Assembly (NCBI GenBank): GCA_934373635.1
Contig: CAKROZ010000005.1
Coordinates: forward strand, 40,871 to 104,870
Length of the DNA stretch: 64,000 nt
Direction of reading: 5' to 3'
From: an uncultured Eubacteriales bacterium
GTDB taxonomy: Bacteria; Bacillota; Clostridia; Oscillospirales; CAG-272
Shown: piece by piece, positions 32,711-41,691 of the stretch
How the letters are laid out: each line of letters opens with the position of its first letter
Numbering within the stretch: position 1 is the stretch's first letter
The notes under the pieces: model-generated
Told to the model about the DNA's origin: nothing
The model's input: the letters and a program-made list of their open reading frames with translations, nothing else
Databases searched by the model: none
Made by a program: the position numbers and the translations under genes

Positions 32711-34486
32711 TCAAAGCGCCTCGAACTCTTCGAGTGCCTCTTTGAAGGACACCATGCAGGCGTCGAAGGCGGTGCGCTTCGTGAGGTCGACGCCCGCGAG
32801 CTTCAGAAGCTCGACGGGGCTGTCGCTTCCGCCCGAGGAGAGGAAGCGGAAGTAATCGCGAACGGCGGGCTCGCCCTCTTTCAGGATGCGCTCGGCAATG
32901 GAGACGGCGCTGATGATGCCCGTCGCGTACTTATAGACATAGAAGCCGCGGTAGAAGTGCGGGATTCTCGCCCATTCATAGGCGATCATGGGATCGGAGA
33001 CAACCGAGCGACCGTAATACTTTTTATTGAGGTCGAGGTAGACGGCGTTCAGCGAGTCGGTGGTGAGGGGCTGTCCCTTCTCTGCCATATCGTGGGCGAT
33101 ATACTCGAACTCGGCGAACTGTGTCTGACGGAAGAGGGTGCCTTTCAGGGTATCCATATAGTAGGAGAGAAGGTACTTTTTGAGCTTCTTATCCTCGGTG
33201 GTGGCGAGAAGGTACTTGATGAGAAGGATCTCGTTGACGGTGCTCGCGACCTCGGCGACGAAGATCTTATACTGCGCCTTCTCCTGCGGCTGATTCCTCT
33301 CGGAATGATAGGAGTGCATGGCGTGTCCGAGCTCATGGGCGATGGTGAAGATGTCCGACGTGGTCTTCTGATAATTGAGAAGGACATAGGGGTGCTTCAA
33401 GCCGTAGACGCTGATGCTGTACGCGCCACTCCGCTTCCCTGCCGTCTCCTCGACGTCGATCCAGCGGTTGTCGTGTGCCTCGTCAAGCAGCTTTCCGTAC
33501 TCTTCGCCGAGGGGAGCGAGTCCCTTCTTCACCAGGCGGAAGGCATCCTCGTATTCGAGCTGCATCTCCGCGTTCTCGACAAGGGGAGTATAAACATCGT
33601 ACATATGGAGAGAGGAGACGCCGAGAATCTTCTTTCTGTCGCGGAAGTAGCGGTGAAGAAGGGGGAGATTCTTATGAACGCTCGCCAAAAGGTTCTCGTA
33701 CACCTTGGTATCGACGTCCTCTTCGGCAAGGGCGCGTGCGAGGGAGGAAGGGTACTTTCTCGCCTTGGCGAGGAAGACATCCTTATCGACGTTTCCGACA
33801 TAGGCGGCGGTGATGGTATGGATGAGTCCGATATAGGCTTTATAGTAGGCTTCAAACACCGTGCGGCGCACCTTGCGGTCGGGCGACCGAAGGAGGACGC
33901 CGTAGAGTCCGTGGGTGAGGGTGGTCTTCTCGCCGTTCACCTTCACGGTCGGAAAGGGGAAATCGGCGTTGTCGATCATCGAGTAGATCGTATGGAAGCC
34001 CTCGAAAATTCTGCCCTCTTGGGAGAGGACCTCCTCGGTCTCGCGGGAGAGGACGTGGGGCTTTTGCTTCAGGATCAGGCGGAGGGTATAATCGTAATCG
34101 GAGAGCGCGGGATCCGCCATCATCTCCTTCAGGGTCTTCTCGGGAAGAGCGGAGAGCTCGGGAGTGATGAACGCCGCCGCGCCCGAGAGCTTCATACCGA
34201 GCATATCGACGCGGGAGGTGAGGGCGGTATATTCCGCATTTCTCGTATCCTGATCCCGGAGCATGAAGGCATAGACATCCAGGCGCATGAGCCCGAGCAT
34301 GGCGCGGTTCAGCTTCGTCATGCAGGAAAGGAAGCTCTCGCGGTCGCCGAGCTTACCCTCGAATTCGGAGAGGTCGCACAGATCGGATACCTCCGCGTAG
34401 GTCGCCTCAAACTCTTCCTTGTTCTCGAAAATATCCTCGACGCGCCATTTGAGGTGCTCGGGAATCTGATCTCTTTCTTTTGCCAT
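32711..34486 (-). CDS. pepF: Oligoendopeptidase F
   Basis: M3-family cytosolic zinc peptidase, 591 residues, cleaving short peptides. The zinc site HELGHAMHSYHSE (HExxH) is at ~375, with the family stretches GYDYTLRLILKQKPH and YYMDTLKGTLFRQTQFAEFEY (as LKGTLFRQTQFAEFE). Length is normal. It lies 22 bp after the DUF4317 gene, in the same leftward unit. Confidence 0.93.
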   Translation of the reverse strand: MAKERDQIPEHLKWRVEDIFENKEEFEATYAEVSDLCDLSEFEGKLGDRESFLSCMTKLNRAMLGLMRLDVYAFMLRDQDTRNAEYTALTSRVDMLGMKLSGAAAFITPELSALPEKTLKEMMADPALSDYDYTLRLILKQKPHVLSRETEEVLSQEGRIFEGFHTIYSMIDNADFPFPTVKVNGEKTTLTHGLYGVLLRSPDRKVRRTVFEAYYKAYIGLIHTITAAYVGNVDKDVFLAKARKYPSSLARALAEEDVDTKVYENLLASVHKNLPLLHRYFRDRKKILGVSSLHMYDVYTPLVENAEMQLEYEDAFRLVKKGLAPLGEEYGKLLDEAHDNRWIDVEETAGKRSGAYSISVYGLKHPYVLLNYQKTTSDIFTIAHELGHAMHSYHSERNQPQEKAQYKIFVAEVASTVNEILLIKYLLATTEDKKLKKYLLSYYMDTLKGTLFRQTQFAEFEYIAHDMAEKGQPLTTDSLNAVYLDLNKKYYGRSVVSDPMIAYEWARIPHFYRGFYVYKYATGIISAVSIAERILKEGEPAVRDYFRFLSSGGSDSPVELLKLAGVDLTKRTAFDACMVSFKEALEEFEAL

Positions 34487-34508
34487 GGGTTTCTATCTCC
34501 TTTTTATT

Positions 34509-35693
34509 TTATTCGTTCGGGGTGTGCTCTTCGGAGGAGTCCTCCTCGGAGGTACGGGGCTGTGTTTTCCCCGGGAGGCGGACATCGAGTCCGTTCAGCT
34601 CCACGCCGCCGTCGGCGCGGATAAGCAGGTAGGTGACGCCGCCGATCTCCTTTGTCGACACGCGGTCGGACGCGCCGGGGGCGACGGTAATCTTCACGTC
34701 GGGGGTGCGAAGCTCGAACTTCGAGGCTTCGACAAGGTTCTTCGGCGAGAGGTAGCCGTTCCCGAATTCTTCGGTATAGCGAGCGGTAAAGGCTTCAAGC
34801 CTCTCTTCCCCGATGCCCGTGTCCGAGAGAATCTCGCGCACGGTATTCGCGGAGACGGTTAGGGGTTCGGGATTCTTCGTCTCCTTATGTACGAGGATCC
34901 TCTCGCGCAGCTCCTCGTGGATGGCGCGGATGCGCGGGAGGGTACACTCCTCCTCGAGGGTATCGGCGAGAACGGCACGGAAGGCTTTCCCCTGTTCCCT
35001 CGCGGGCATGGGGATGCTCTTTTTGAAGATCGCGTCGGTGAATGCCTCGTGAGAGTCTTCAAGGCTCTTGGTATAAAGGAGTGCATTGTAAATATTTGTT
35101 TGCCTTCCGTCGAACGCGGGGAACAAAAAGCCGAGGGTCGGCGGGGTAATGGCGTTGGTACCGAGGAGATCGGCGAAGGATTTTTCTTCCTCGTTATAGG
35201 AGAGGGTGGACTTCGTGGATTTGACGGGGCAGATCGCCGAGACGAGGTAGGTATACATCTCGGTGGAATCGCCCGCGTCCTCGCCGTCCTTCTGTTTTTT
35301 CACCACGTCGTAGGCGGCACAGCCGAGCAGAATGACGAAGTTGTCCTCCGACGGGACGCTCGCGGCGACGCGGGAAAAGAAGGTATTGCGGGCGCTCTCG
35401 TCCTCGAGGCGCGTCTTTCTCAGGGTCATGAGAAGTCCGTGCTCTTCCCCGCCCGCGACCTGCGAGTTGGAAAAAGGGATGTCGATGAGGTTGCGGTAAG
35501 GGGTGCCCGTCAGGACGCGGCGGAAAATGGCGAGATATTTCTCGCTCTCCTCCTCTCCCATGAGGGCGAAGGAGCGGCAGAACTTCGCGATAATCTGCCC
35601 TTCGGCATTGACGTAACAGCCGTAAACGGCGGGGATCGTGCTCCGCTCGGGGCGGAGGGTGCGCCGCACTTCGGCGATTTCTCTTTCGTTCAT
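34509..35693 (-). CDS. DUF4317-family protein
   Basis: 394 residues, cytosolic, of a family common in Clostridia and without known function. It opens MNEREIAEVRRTLRPERS and contains VYGCYVNAEGQIIAKF, the family hallmark of a conserved Cys-Tyr-Val and regulated beta hairpin. No TM or enzymatic motif is evident. The tail is Glu/Ser-rich. The start is ATG 35693 with AAAGGAA upstream; an extended -10 (TGCTATACT) lies at 35735-35740. It is probably co-transcribed with pepF. Confidence 0.85.
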   Translation of the reverse strand: MNEREIAEVRRTLRPERSTIPAVYGCYVNAEGQIIAKFCRSFALMGEEESEKYLAIFRRVLTGTPYRNLIDIPFSNSQVAGGEEHGLLMTLRKTRLEDESARNTFFSRVAASVPSEDNFVILLGCAAYDVVKKQKDGEDAGDSTEMYTYLVSAICPVKSTKSTLSYNEEEKSFADLLGTNAITPPTLGFLFPAFDGRQTNIYNALLYTKSLEDSHEAFTDAIFKKSIPMPAREQGKAFRAVLADTLEEECTLPRIRAIHEELRERILVHKETKNPEPLTVSANTVREILSDTGIGEERLEAFTARYTEEFGNGYLSPKNLVEASKFELRTPDVKITVAPGASDRVSTKEIGGVTYLLIRADGGVELNGLDVRLPGKTQPRTSEEDSSEEHTPNE

Positions 35694-35734
35694 AGTCTGT
35701 TCCTTTGGTATCCGTCTTTTTGAATTTCTACCAT

Positions 35735-35740
35735 AGTATA
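35735..35740 (-). promoter_or_regulatory. Extended -10 box for DUF4317-pepF
   Basis: Minus strand TGCTATACT; no good -35, but the extended -10 can compensate. Confidence 0.5.
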
Positions 35741-35854
35741 GCACATTTTTGCGGCTTTGTGTAGGGGGTATTTGAATTTTTTACATTTTTAACGGCAAAG
35801 GCAACGTAATATCGATGCGAATCTCGAAATTGCTGAACACATGAAGGCTCCTCC

Positions 35855-35883
35855 TTGACTTTTTCCGTATGATGAGGTATACT
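35855..35883 (+). promoter_or_regulatory. Sigma-A promoter for trmO
   Basis: TTGACT (35855-35860), 17-nt spacer, TATACT (35878-35883). Confidence 0.8.
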
Positions 35884-35959
35884 TAACACGAAGCACGTGA
35901 GACCTGAGGATTTATTTTTCTCTAACAGATTTTTACGATAGGAAAAGGATTGCTTGAAT

Positions 35960-36676
35960 ATGTGTAAAATCCGAAATGTGCCCATGAGAGAACCACTGAA
36001 GATCATCGCGACGATACGAACGGGGTACAAAGAAAAATTCGGGATCCCGCGGCAGAGCGGAATTGCGGACGAGGCGATCGGAGAGATCGTCTTTCTGCCC
36101 CCTTACAACCGAGCTGAGGCGGTGCGCGGCATCGAGGGCTTCTCGCACCTCTGGCTCCTCTGGGAATTCTCCGAGGCGAAGCGGGAGGGATGGTCGCCGA
36201 CGGTGCGACCGCCACGGCTCGGAGGAAATCGGCGGGTCGGTGTCTTCGCCACCCGCTCCCCCTTCCGTCCGAATCCGATCGGGCTCTCTTCCGTGCGTCT
36301 TCTCGGCGTGGATGATCGCACCGAGGGTCCCGTCCTGCGGGTGGCGGGCGCCGACCTCCTCGACGGGACGCCGATCTACGACATCAAGCCATATCTCGCC
36401 TACACCGACGCGCATCCCGAGGCGGTGGGCGGTTTTTCCGACGGGGTGAGGGATCACGCGCTCCGCGTCGAATTCCCGACGGAGCTTGCGCAAGGGGTGC
36501 CCGAAGACATCCGCGAGGTATTTCTCACAATCCTTCGGAACGACCCGCGTCCTGCCTACCAAGAGGACGACGACCGCATTTATTATTCGGACTACGGCGA
36601 ATATGAGGTCGCGTTTCGCGTAACGGGAGGCGTCGCCGTGGTGACGGATTTGAAAATTAAGAATTATGAATTATGA
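35960..36676 (+). CDS. trmO: tRNA (N6-threonylcarbamoyl-A37) methyltransferase TrmO-like
   Basis: SAM-dependent tRNA methylase of the UPF0066/VirR family, 238 residues, with a single-sheet beta-barrel fold. Family stretches are KFGIPRQSG, GFSHLWLLWEFSE, RVGVFATRSPFRPNPIGLS (the substrate/SAM region) and LDGTPIYDIKPYLAYTD. I favour ATG 35960 (AAAGGA upstream); TTG 35954 and ATG 35984 are alternatives. The final residues (KIKNYEL) and stop are encoded by the AT-rich dispersed repeat, so the native C-terminus was probably altered by that insertion. Confidence 0.9.
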   Translation: MCKIRNVPMREPLKIIATIRTGYKEKFGIPRQSGIADEAIGEIVFLPPYNRAEAVRGIEGFSHLWLLWEFSEAKREGWSPTVRPPRLGGNRRVGVFATRSPFRPNPIGLSSVRLLGVDDRTEGPVLRVAGADLLDGTPIYDIKPYLAYTDAHPEAVGGFSDGVRDHALRVEFPTELAQGVPEDIREVFLTILRNDPRPAYQEDDDRIYYSDYGEYEVAFRVTGGVAVVTDLKIKNYEL

Positions 36677-36680
36677 ATTG
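36654..36680. repeat. AT-rich dispersed repeat, copy 7, overlapping the trmO stop
   Basis: AAAATTAAGAATTATGAATT then ATGAATT; the trmO stop (TGA) is inside it. Confidence 0.8.
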
Positions 36681-36740
36681 ATCTTAAGTCCGGCGTATCC
36701 GATTCGGAATGCGGGGGGCGCTTGAAAGACGATTCTGAAC

Positions 36741-36795
36741 AAAAAGCGGTTGCCGCAGATCGGTTTTTAACGACCGACTGCGGCAACCGCTTTTT
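36741..36795 (+). terminator. Terminator after trmO
   Basis: AAAAAGCGGTTGCCGCAG pairs with CTGCGGCAACCGCTTTTT around an inner TCGGT/ACCGA stem, followed by a T-rich run. The rest of 36677-36968 shows no gene. Confidence 0.85.
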
Positions 36796-36968
36796 GGTGT
36801 TTTTTTGATGAGGGCGAAAGAGAATCTTTCGGCGTTCGGAGCGGGAATGTCTTATCTTCTTTTCGGCACTCGGGCTAAGGCGTCTGTATTTTTCGACGCT
36901 CGGTGAAAGTGATCTGCCTTGCTTTTGAGATCCGAGCCGAAAAGTTTTTACTCTTTGGGGTGCCGACG

Positions 36969-38645
36969 TCAGAAGAGTCCTACGATCCTGCCGTCGGGAA
37001 GGACGTCGATGTTCTCGGCGGCGGGAACCTTCGGCAAGCCCGGCATGGTCATGATGTCCCCCGTCAGGACGACAAGGAAGCCTGCGCCCGCGGCGATACG
37101 GATGTTCTTGACGCTGACGGTGAAGTGCTCGGGGGCGCCGAGCTTCTTCGCGTCATCCGAGAAGCTGTACTGCGTCTTTGCCATGCAGACGGGGAGGTGC
37201 GCGTAGCCCATGGTTTTCATGGCGGCGAGCTGTTTTTCCGCCGCGGGAAGATAGGTGACGCCCTCTCCGCCGTAGACCTTTTTGACGATCGCCTCGATCT
37301 TTTCTTTTATCGTGGCGGTATCGGGGTAGGCAAAGCGGAAATCGCCCGTCTCCTCCTCACAGAGGCGGACGACCTCGCGGGCGAGCGCTTCACTGCCCCG
37401 CCCGCCCTCCGCGTATGCGGTGGAGGTCTCGGCACGGACGCCGAGGGTGAGGCAATGTGCCTTCACACATTCGAGCTCGGCATCGGTATCGGTCGGGCGA
37501 CGGTTGATGGCGACGGTGACGGGAAGTCCGTAGACCTCCTTGATGTTACGGAGGTGACGCGTGAGGTTCGGGAGTCCCCTCCGAAGGGCTTCAAGATCCT
37601 CGGTATGGAGTGCGTCCTTCGGGAGTCCGCCGTGCATTTTCAGCGCGCGAACGGTGGCGACGAGAACGACGGCATCGGGCACGAGTCCCGCGGCGCGGCA
37701 CTTGATGTCGAAGAATTTCTCCGCGCCGAGATCGGCACCGAAGCCCGCCTCGGTGACGGCATATTCCCCGCTGCGGAGCGCCATGCGGGTGGCGAGCACC
37801 GAATTGCATCCGTGGGCAATGTTGGCAAAAGGTCCGCCGTGGACGAAGGCGGGTGTGCCCTCGAGAGTGCCGACGAGATTCGGCTTCAAGGCGTCGCGCA
37901 GGAGCGCGCACATGGCCCCCGCCGCCTTCAGATCTCCGACCGTGACGGGACGTCCGTCATAGGTATAGCCGACGATCATGCGGGAGAGTCTCTCCTTTAA
38001 GTCCGTATACGACTCCGCAAGGCAGAGCACCGCCATAACCTCGGTCGCGACGGTGATGTCGAAGCCGTCCTCCCGCGGCGTGCCGTTCACGGTGCCGCCG
38101 AGCCCGTCGACGAGGAAGCGGAGCTGTCGGTCGTTCATATCCACCGCGCGTCGCCACGTGATGCGGCGGGGATCGATACCGAGGGCGTTGCCCTGATGGA
38201 TGTGGTTATCGAGCATGGCGGCGACGAGGTTGTTCGCCGCGCCGATGGCGTGGAAATCCCCCGTGAAATGCAGATTGATGTCCGCCATCGGGGCGATCTG
38301 CGCATATCCGCCCCCCGTCGCGCCACCTTTGATGCCGAAGACGGGTCCGAGCGACGGCTCACGCAGGGCGAGGGTCGCCTCCCGTCCGATGAACCGCAAT
38401 CCGTCGGCAAGACCGATGGACATGGTGGTCTTTCCCTCTCCTGCGGGAGTCGGAGAGATGGCGGTGACGAGCACCAGTTTGCCCTGCTTTTCCTTTTTGT
38501 CCGAAAGACGGGAGAAATTGACCTTCGCTTTATACGAGCCGTAGGGCTCGATGTCCTCTTTCGCCAGATGCGCCCGTGCGGCGACGGTCCCGATGCTGTC
38601 GAGGCGGGCGGCATCGGCAATTTCGATGTCGGTCAGAAATTCCAT
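36969..38645 (-). CDS. fhs: Formate-tetrahydrofolate ligase
   Basis: ATP-dependent synthesis of 10-formyl-THF from formate, 558 residues. The P-loop region is AISPTPAGEGKTTMSIGLADG, preceded by EPYGSYKAKV and followed by LREPSLGPVFGIKGGATGGG (within the 20-residue window), VNRRPTDTDAE-like (AINRRPTDTDAELE) and MPGLPKVPAAENID at the C-terminus. I start at ATG 38645 (MEFLTDIEIADAAR) with GGAG upstream; a TTG at 38657 is an alternative. It has its own promoter and a ~125-nt leader that may encode a 22-residue peptide. It supports purine and fMet synthesis and possibly acetogenesis-type C1 metabolism; no other Wood-Ljungdahl genes are in the window. Confidence 0.96.
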   Translation of the reverse strand: MEFLTDIEIADAARLDSIGTVAARAHLAKEDIEPYGSYKAKVNFSRLSDKKEKQGKLVLVTAISPTPAGEGKTTMSIGLADGLRFIGREATLALREPSLGPVFGIKGGATGGGYAQIAPMADINLHFTGDFHAIGAANNLVAAMLDNHIHQGNALGIDPRRITWRRAVDMNDRQLRFLVDGLGGTVNGTPREDGFDITVATEVMAVLCLAESYTDLKERLSRMIVGYTYDGRPVTVGDLKAAGAMCALLRDALKPNLVGTLEGTPAFVHGGPFANIAHGCNSVLATRMALRSGEYAVTEAGFGADLGAEKFFDIKCRAAGLVPDAVVLVATVRALKMHGGLPKDALHTEDLEALRRGLPNLTRHLRNIKEVYGLPVTVAINRRPTDTDAELECVKAHCLTLGVRAETSTAYAEGGRGSEALAREVVRLCEEETGDFRFAYPDTATIKEKIEAIVKKVYGGEGVTYLPAAEKQLAAMKTMGYAHLPVCMAKTQYSFSDDAKKLGAPEHFTVSVKNIRIAAGAGFLVVLTGDIMTMPGLPKVPAAENIDVLPDGRIVGLF

Positions 38646-38657
38646 GCGATTCTCCAA

Positions 38658-38726
38658 TCATTTTTTCATATTTTTCCACGCGCGTCGTCTGAAAATGCCT
38701 GATTTAAATACATCCTCAAAACTCAT
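38658..38726 (-). CDS. Possible 22-residue leader peptide upstream of fhs
   Basis: ATG 38726 to TGA 38658 encodes MSFEDVFKSGIFRRRAWKN followed by MKK, ending 12 nt before the fhs start. Its ribosome site is weak (CCGGAAAA). It is too short to judge as real; it could be a leader or a truncated gene. Confidence 0.3.
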   Translation of the reverse strand: MSFEDVFKSGIFRRRAWKNMKK

Positions 38727-38776
38727 TTTTCCGGATTTGCTTTCAGAATGATTGTTTTGATGAAAAGTGTATTTTT

Positions 38777-38805
38777 ATTATACACGTATCTACGCCCAAA
38801 GTCAA
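38777..38805 (-). promoter_or_regulatory. Sigma-A promoter for fhs
   Basis: Minus strand TTGACT, 17-nt spacer, TATAAT. Confidence 0.85.
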
Positions 38806-38810
38806 GAAAA

Positions 38811-38834
38811 CCCCGAAATTTTATGCTTTCGGGG
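38811..38834 (-). terminator. Terminator of the EFR1-GT4-PlsC-GT8 operon
   Basis: CCCCGAAA pairs with TTTCGGGG around an 8-nt loop. On the minus strand it is followed by TTTTC, and it overlaps the fhs promoter upstream region. Confidence 0.75.
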
Positions 38835-38846
38835 CTCTTTTCCATT

Positions 38847-39653
38847 CTATGTATGCTTCGGCTTTTTGTCGCACGGCTTCGGGATCGGTGTTTTCCATCT
38901 GACCTTCGGATTGACAAATCTGCCGTGGCGGTTCACCGTTTTATAGCGGATCGCGCCCTTCGGGCATCGGTGCAGGCATCCGAGGCAGAGGGTACACTCG
39001 GGGGGCTCGAAGCTCGGCTTCCCTCCCCTCATCACGATCGCACCGTCGGGGCACTGCGCGGCGCAGAGGGAGCACCCGACGCACGCCTCGGCGTCCACCG
39101 CGAAATATTTGGTTCTCCGCGCGGTGTGGTAGTTCCGATACACGCCCCACGCGAGGGGGAGCGGAGGAACGGCGCCGACGAAATTGCCGTGCAGACGGGC
39201 GGCAACGTCACGCGCGACATTCTCCGCAAGACGTGCCGCCTGCTCGGTGATGCGGCGGTTCTTCTCCCCGTCGCGGAGGTCGAAGATCGGCACCCACGTA
39301 TCGACGGTGCGCACCGAAAAGCTCGCGCGCACGGTGATGCCCCGTCTCTCCGCCATCTCACGGAAGAAGAAGGCAGACTGTCCCGGCGTCGTGCCGTAGA
39401 CGGTGACGTGGTAGATGTAGGGATTCTCGGGCAGGCTTAGCTCGAGTACCTCGAGAAAGGAGAGTACCGCGGCGGGCAAGCCCCAGAAATAGGTCGGGGT
39501 GACGAAGCCGACGCGCTCTTCCTTCTCCGCCCGAAAGGAAAAGCGCCCCTCGCGAAGGCAATCGGCAATCGAAATCATGGTGTCGCCCGTACGAGCGGCG
39601 ATGATCTCGGCGATCATGCGGCAATTCCCCGTCGCGGAAAAATAAAAGATCAC
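38847..39653 (-). CDS. EFR1-family flavodoxin-ferredoxin fusion
   Basis: 268-residue redox protein. The N-terminal flavodoxin-like domain opens with the FMN loop FYFSATGNCRM, then TPTYFWGLPAAVLSFLE. The C-terminal third has two 4Fe-4S clusters, CVGCSLCAAQCPDGAI and CTLCLGCLHRCPKGAI. Start is GTG 39653 with GGGAGG 8 nt upstream. Likely an electron carrier. Its place at the end of a glycan/lipid operon is unexplained; it may simply share the transcript. Confidence 0.88.
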   Translation of the reverse strand: MIFYFSATGNCRMIAEIIAARTGDTMISIADCLREGRFSFRAEKEERVGFVTPTYFWGLPAAVLSFLEVLELSLPENPYIYHVTVYGTTPGQSAFFFREMAERRGITVRASFSVRTVDTWVPIFDLRDGEKNRRITEQAARLAENVARDVAARLHGNFVGAVPPLPLAWGVYRNYHTARRTKYFAVDAEACVGCSLCAAQCPDGAIVMRGGKPSFEPPECTLCLGCLHRCPKGAIRYKTVNRHGRFVNPKVRWKTPIPKPCDKKPKHT

Positions 39654-39763
39654 GGATGTTGCCTCCCTTCTCGCGGTGTGCGCTTTTTTTGTTTTGTTTG
39701 TTATTTTTTGTTTTTTATAAGTCGGGGTCTCGGATGTCTTGTCTTTTCCGTGCGCGGGGTGTT

Positions 39764-40903
39764 TTACGCGCGCTTTTCGTTCACCCTGCGGACGGTCTCC
39801 TCGAGCATACGTTCCATGGCGTCCATGCAGGCGGTGTGGTCGAATTTTTCTCTCGCCATCTGCGCGTACTTTTTGCTGTATTCCGCCTTTTCTTCGGGGT
39901 GGTCGAGCCACCAATCGATCTTTCTCGCAAGCTCCTTGGCGTCGCCTGCGCGGAAAAGGCTCTTTTCGTCGAGGGCGTAGAAGCGGGTCGCGCTCTTCGG
40001 CGAGTCGCAAATGACGGGAACGACGCCCGTGGCAAGTGCCTCGAGACATCCGATGCCCTCCGCCTCATACTCGGCGGCGTGGACGTAGAGATCGGCACGG
40101 CGGTTGACATGCACCATCTCTTCTCGCGTGAAAAAGCGGAAGACGGGAGGAACGGGAAGCTTTCCCGCCATGCGCTCAAGCTTCTTTTTCATCGGTCCGT
40201 CGCCCGCAAAGATCAGGCGGATCCTGTCCTTGTATGCCGAATATTTCACGGCGCGGATGAGAGTCTTATGCGACTTTTCCTTCGAATATCTTCCGGTATA
40301 GAGGATATTGATCCTGCCGTCGTCCTCGCGCTCCTCTTCCTTCGGGAAGAAGACCTCGTTGACGCCGTTGGAGATCACGTAGCCGTTCGTCTTTCCGTAC
40401 ATCCCCTCGTAGAGGTCGCGGATGTACTGTGTGACGTAATGGATCGAGTCGCACTTCTTATAAAGGCGGCTGAAATGAAGGTAGGCAAGGCGGTTGACGA
40501 GCCGGCTCTTCTTCATAAACACATGCACGGAAAAGTTCTCGGCAAGGAGATGGCATCCCGAGGAGAGGGGGATGCCCGCCGCGCGTGCCTCCTTCGCGGC
40601 GGAGAGTCCGAGCGAAAAGGGCAACATGACATGCACGATGTCGGCGCCCGAGATCGCCTCGCGGACGACCTCGCGATCCGGCTTTGCCAGTGTGACGCCG
40701 TTCGACGCGAGGTAGGGGTCAAGGGGTCCGAAGCTGCGGTTCGGCACCACGTAGCACCCGGCGTGACCCTTCTTATCCTTATCGGCACAGAGGATGCGTA
40801 CCTCGTGCCCGCGGGAGGACAAATGGCGGATCAGATTCATCGCGGCGATGGTCGTGCCGTTGTTTTCTTCTCCGAGGACATCACATACTACGGTGATCTT
40901 CAT
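39764..40903 (-). CDS. GT4-family glycosyltransferase
   Basis: Retaining glycosyltransferase with GT-B fold, 379 residues. The N-terminal loop is NNGTTIAAMNLIRHLSSRGH, the donor-site region has NILYTGRYSKEKSHKTLI and the E-x7-E motif lies in EYEAEGIGCLEALATG. It resembles Gram-positive glycolipid enzymes acting on diacylglycerol. The start ATG 40903 lies inside the upstream PlsC-like gene (23-nt overlap), so the two are co-translated. Together they suggest membrane glycolipid synthesis. Confidence 0.88.
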   Translation of the reverse strand: MKITVVCDVLGEENNGTTIAAMNLIRHLSSRGHEVRILCADKDKKGHAGCYVVPNRSFGPLDPYLASNGVTLAKPDREVVREAISGADIVHVMLPFSLGLSAAKEARAAGIPLSSGCHLLAENFSVHVFMKKSRLVNRLAYLHFSRLYKKCDSIHYVTQYIRDLYEGMYGKTNGYVISNGVNEVFFPKEEEREDDGRINILYTGRYSKEKSHKTLIRAVKYSAYKDRIRLIFAGDGPMKKKLERMAGKLPVPPVFRFFTREEMVHVNRRADLYVHAAEYEAEGIGCLEALATGVVPVICDSPKSATRFYALDEKSLFRAGDAKELARKIDWWLDHPEEKAEYSKKYAQMAREKFDHTACMDAMERMLEETVRRVNEKRA

Positions 40904-41684
40904 TCGTTTCGTCTTCCTTTTTTATATACTCGACATAGGCGTAGCTTTGCTCTTTTTGGACGGTTTCTTTCATGAAATTGTAAACTTTATCACGCATTTC
41001 GGTCTTGTTTTCACATTCCTTCGGGAAGATCGGCTTCCCGATCGTGACCTTTACGGTCGGGGGGAGGAAGCGGAGGATCCGCCGCTTATGATACGTGACG
41101 GTAAAGCCGACGGCGGGCACGCCGAAGAGGAACGGATAGGAAAAGGAAGCGTCGGAAAAATGACGGATGTCATTATAGTAGGGCCAGATATGCGCCTCGG
41201 GATAGACGGTGACGACCTCTCCCTTCCCGATCAGGTGTTTCATCTCATGGAGGAGATGCCTTGCGGCGCACATGTCGGCGGGCACGGGGATCGCCCCCAT
41301 GAAGGGAACGATGGCGCGTGCGACGGGGATCGACACGATGTCGGGGTGGACGAGGACGTTCGCCTTCTTCGGGAAGGTAATCATCGTGGGGGTGAAGGCA
41401 TCCCCGCCCATCTGCGTATGGTTGCCGTACAGAAGGTAACCGCCGCGGAGCCCGCGGAGGTTCCGTCTGCCGCGCACGCGGAGTCCGCGTCCGACGTACA
41501 TATAGAGGGCGGCAATAGGGGTGGCGAGAAGACGGTAGAGCAAGATCTCGACGATCTTCCAGAAGACATTTTTTTCGTGTGAATAGCGATATTTCCCGTC
41601 GATCTTTCTTGCGTCGATCTTATTATGTGTCGAGGCGAAGTCGTCATTCAGCTCGTCGGTATAATAGATGGTCCGTTTTTTCAT
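40881..41684 (-). CDS. PlsC-like 1-acylglycerol-3-phosphate acyltransferase
   Basis: 267-residue membrane-associated acyltransferase. Block I reads YGNHTQMGGDAFTP, so the His-Asp pair is spaced H-x5-D rather than the usual H-x4-D. Block III is VVTVYPEAHIWPYY in place of FPEGTRS. One TM anchor lies at ~45-65 (LYRLLATPIAALYMY). Acyl-CoA or acyl-ACP donor and lysolipid acceptor are inferred. Its position between GT8 and GT4 genes suggests lipid precursor supply for a glycolipid. Confidence 0.8.
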   Translation of the reverse strand: MKKRTIYYTDELNDDFASTHNKIDARKIDGKYRYSHEKNVFWKIVEILLYRLLATPIAALYMYVGRGLRVRGRRNLRGLRGGYLLYGNHTQMGGDAFTPTMITFPKKANVLVHPDIVSIPVARAIVPFMGAIPVPADMCAARHLLHEMKHLIGKGEVVTVYPEAHIWPYYNDIRHFSDASFSYPFLFGVPAVGFTVTYHKRRILRFLPPTVKVTIGKPIFPKECENKTEMRDKVYNFMKETVQKEQSYAYVEYIKKEDETNEDHRSM

Positions 41685-41691
41685 TCCGTCG

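Noticed and set aside
38646..38776. Tetrahydrofolate riboswitch before fhs
   Set aside because: I could not find the conserved loops of known THF riboswitches in the 125-nt leader.
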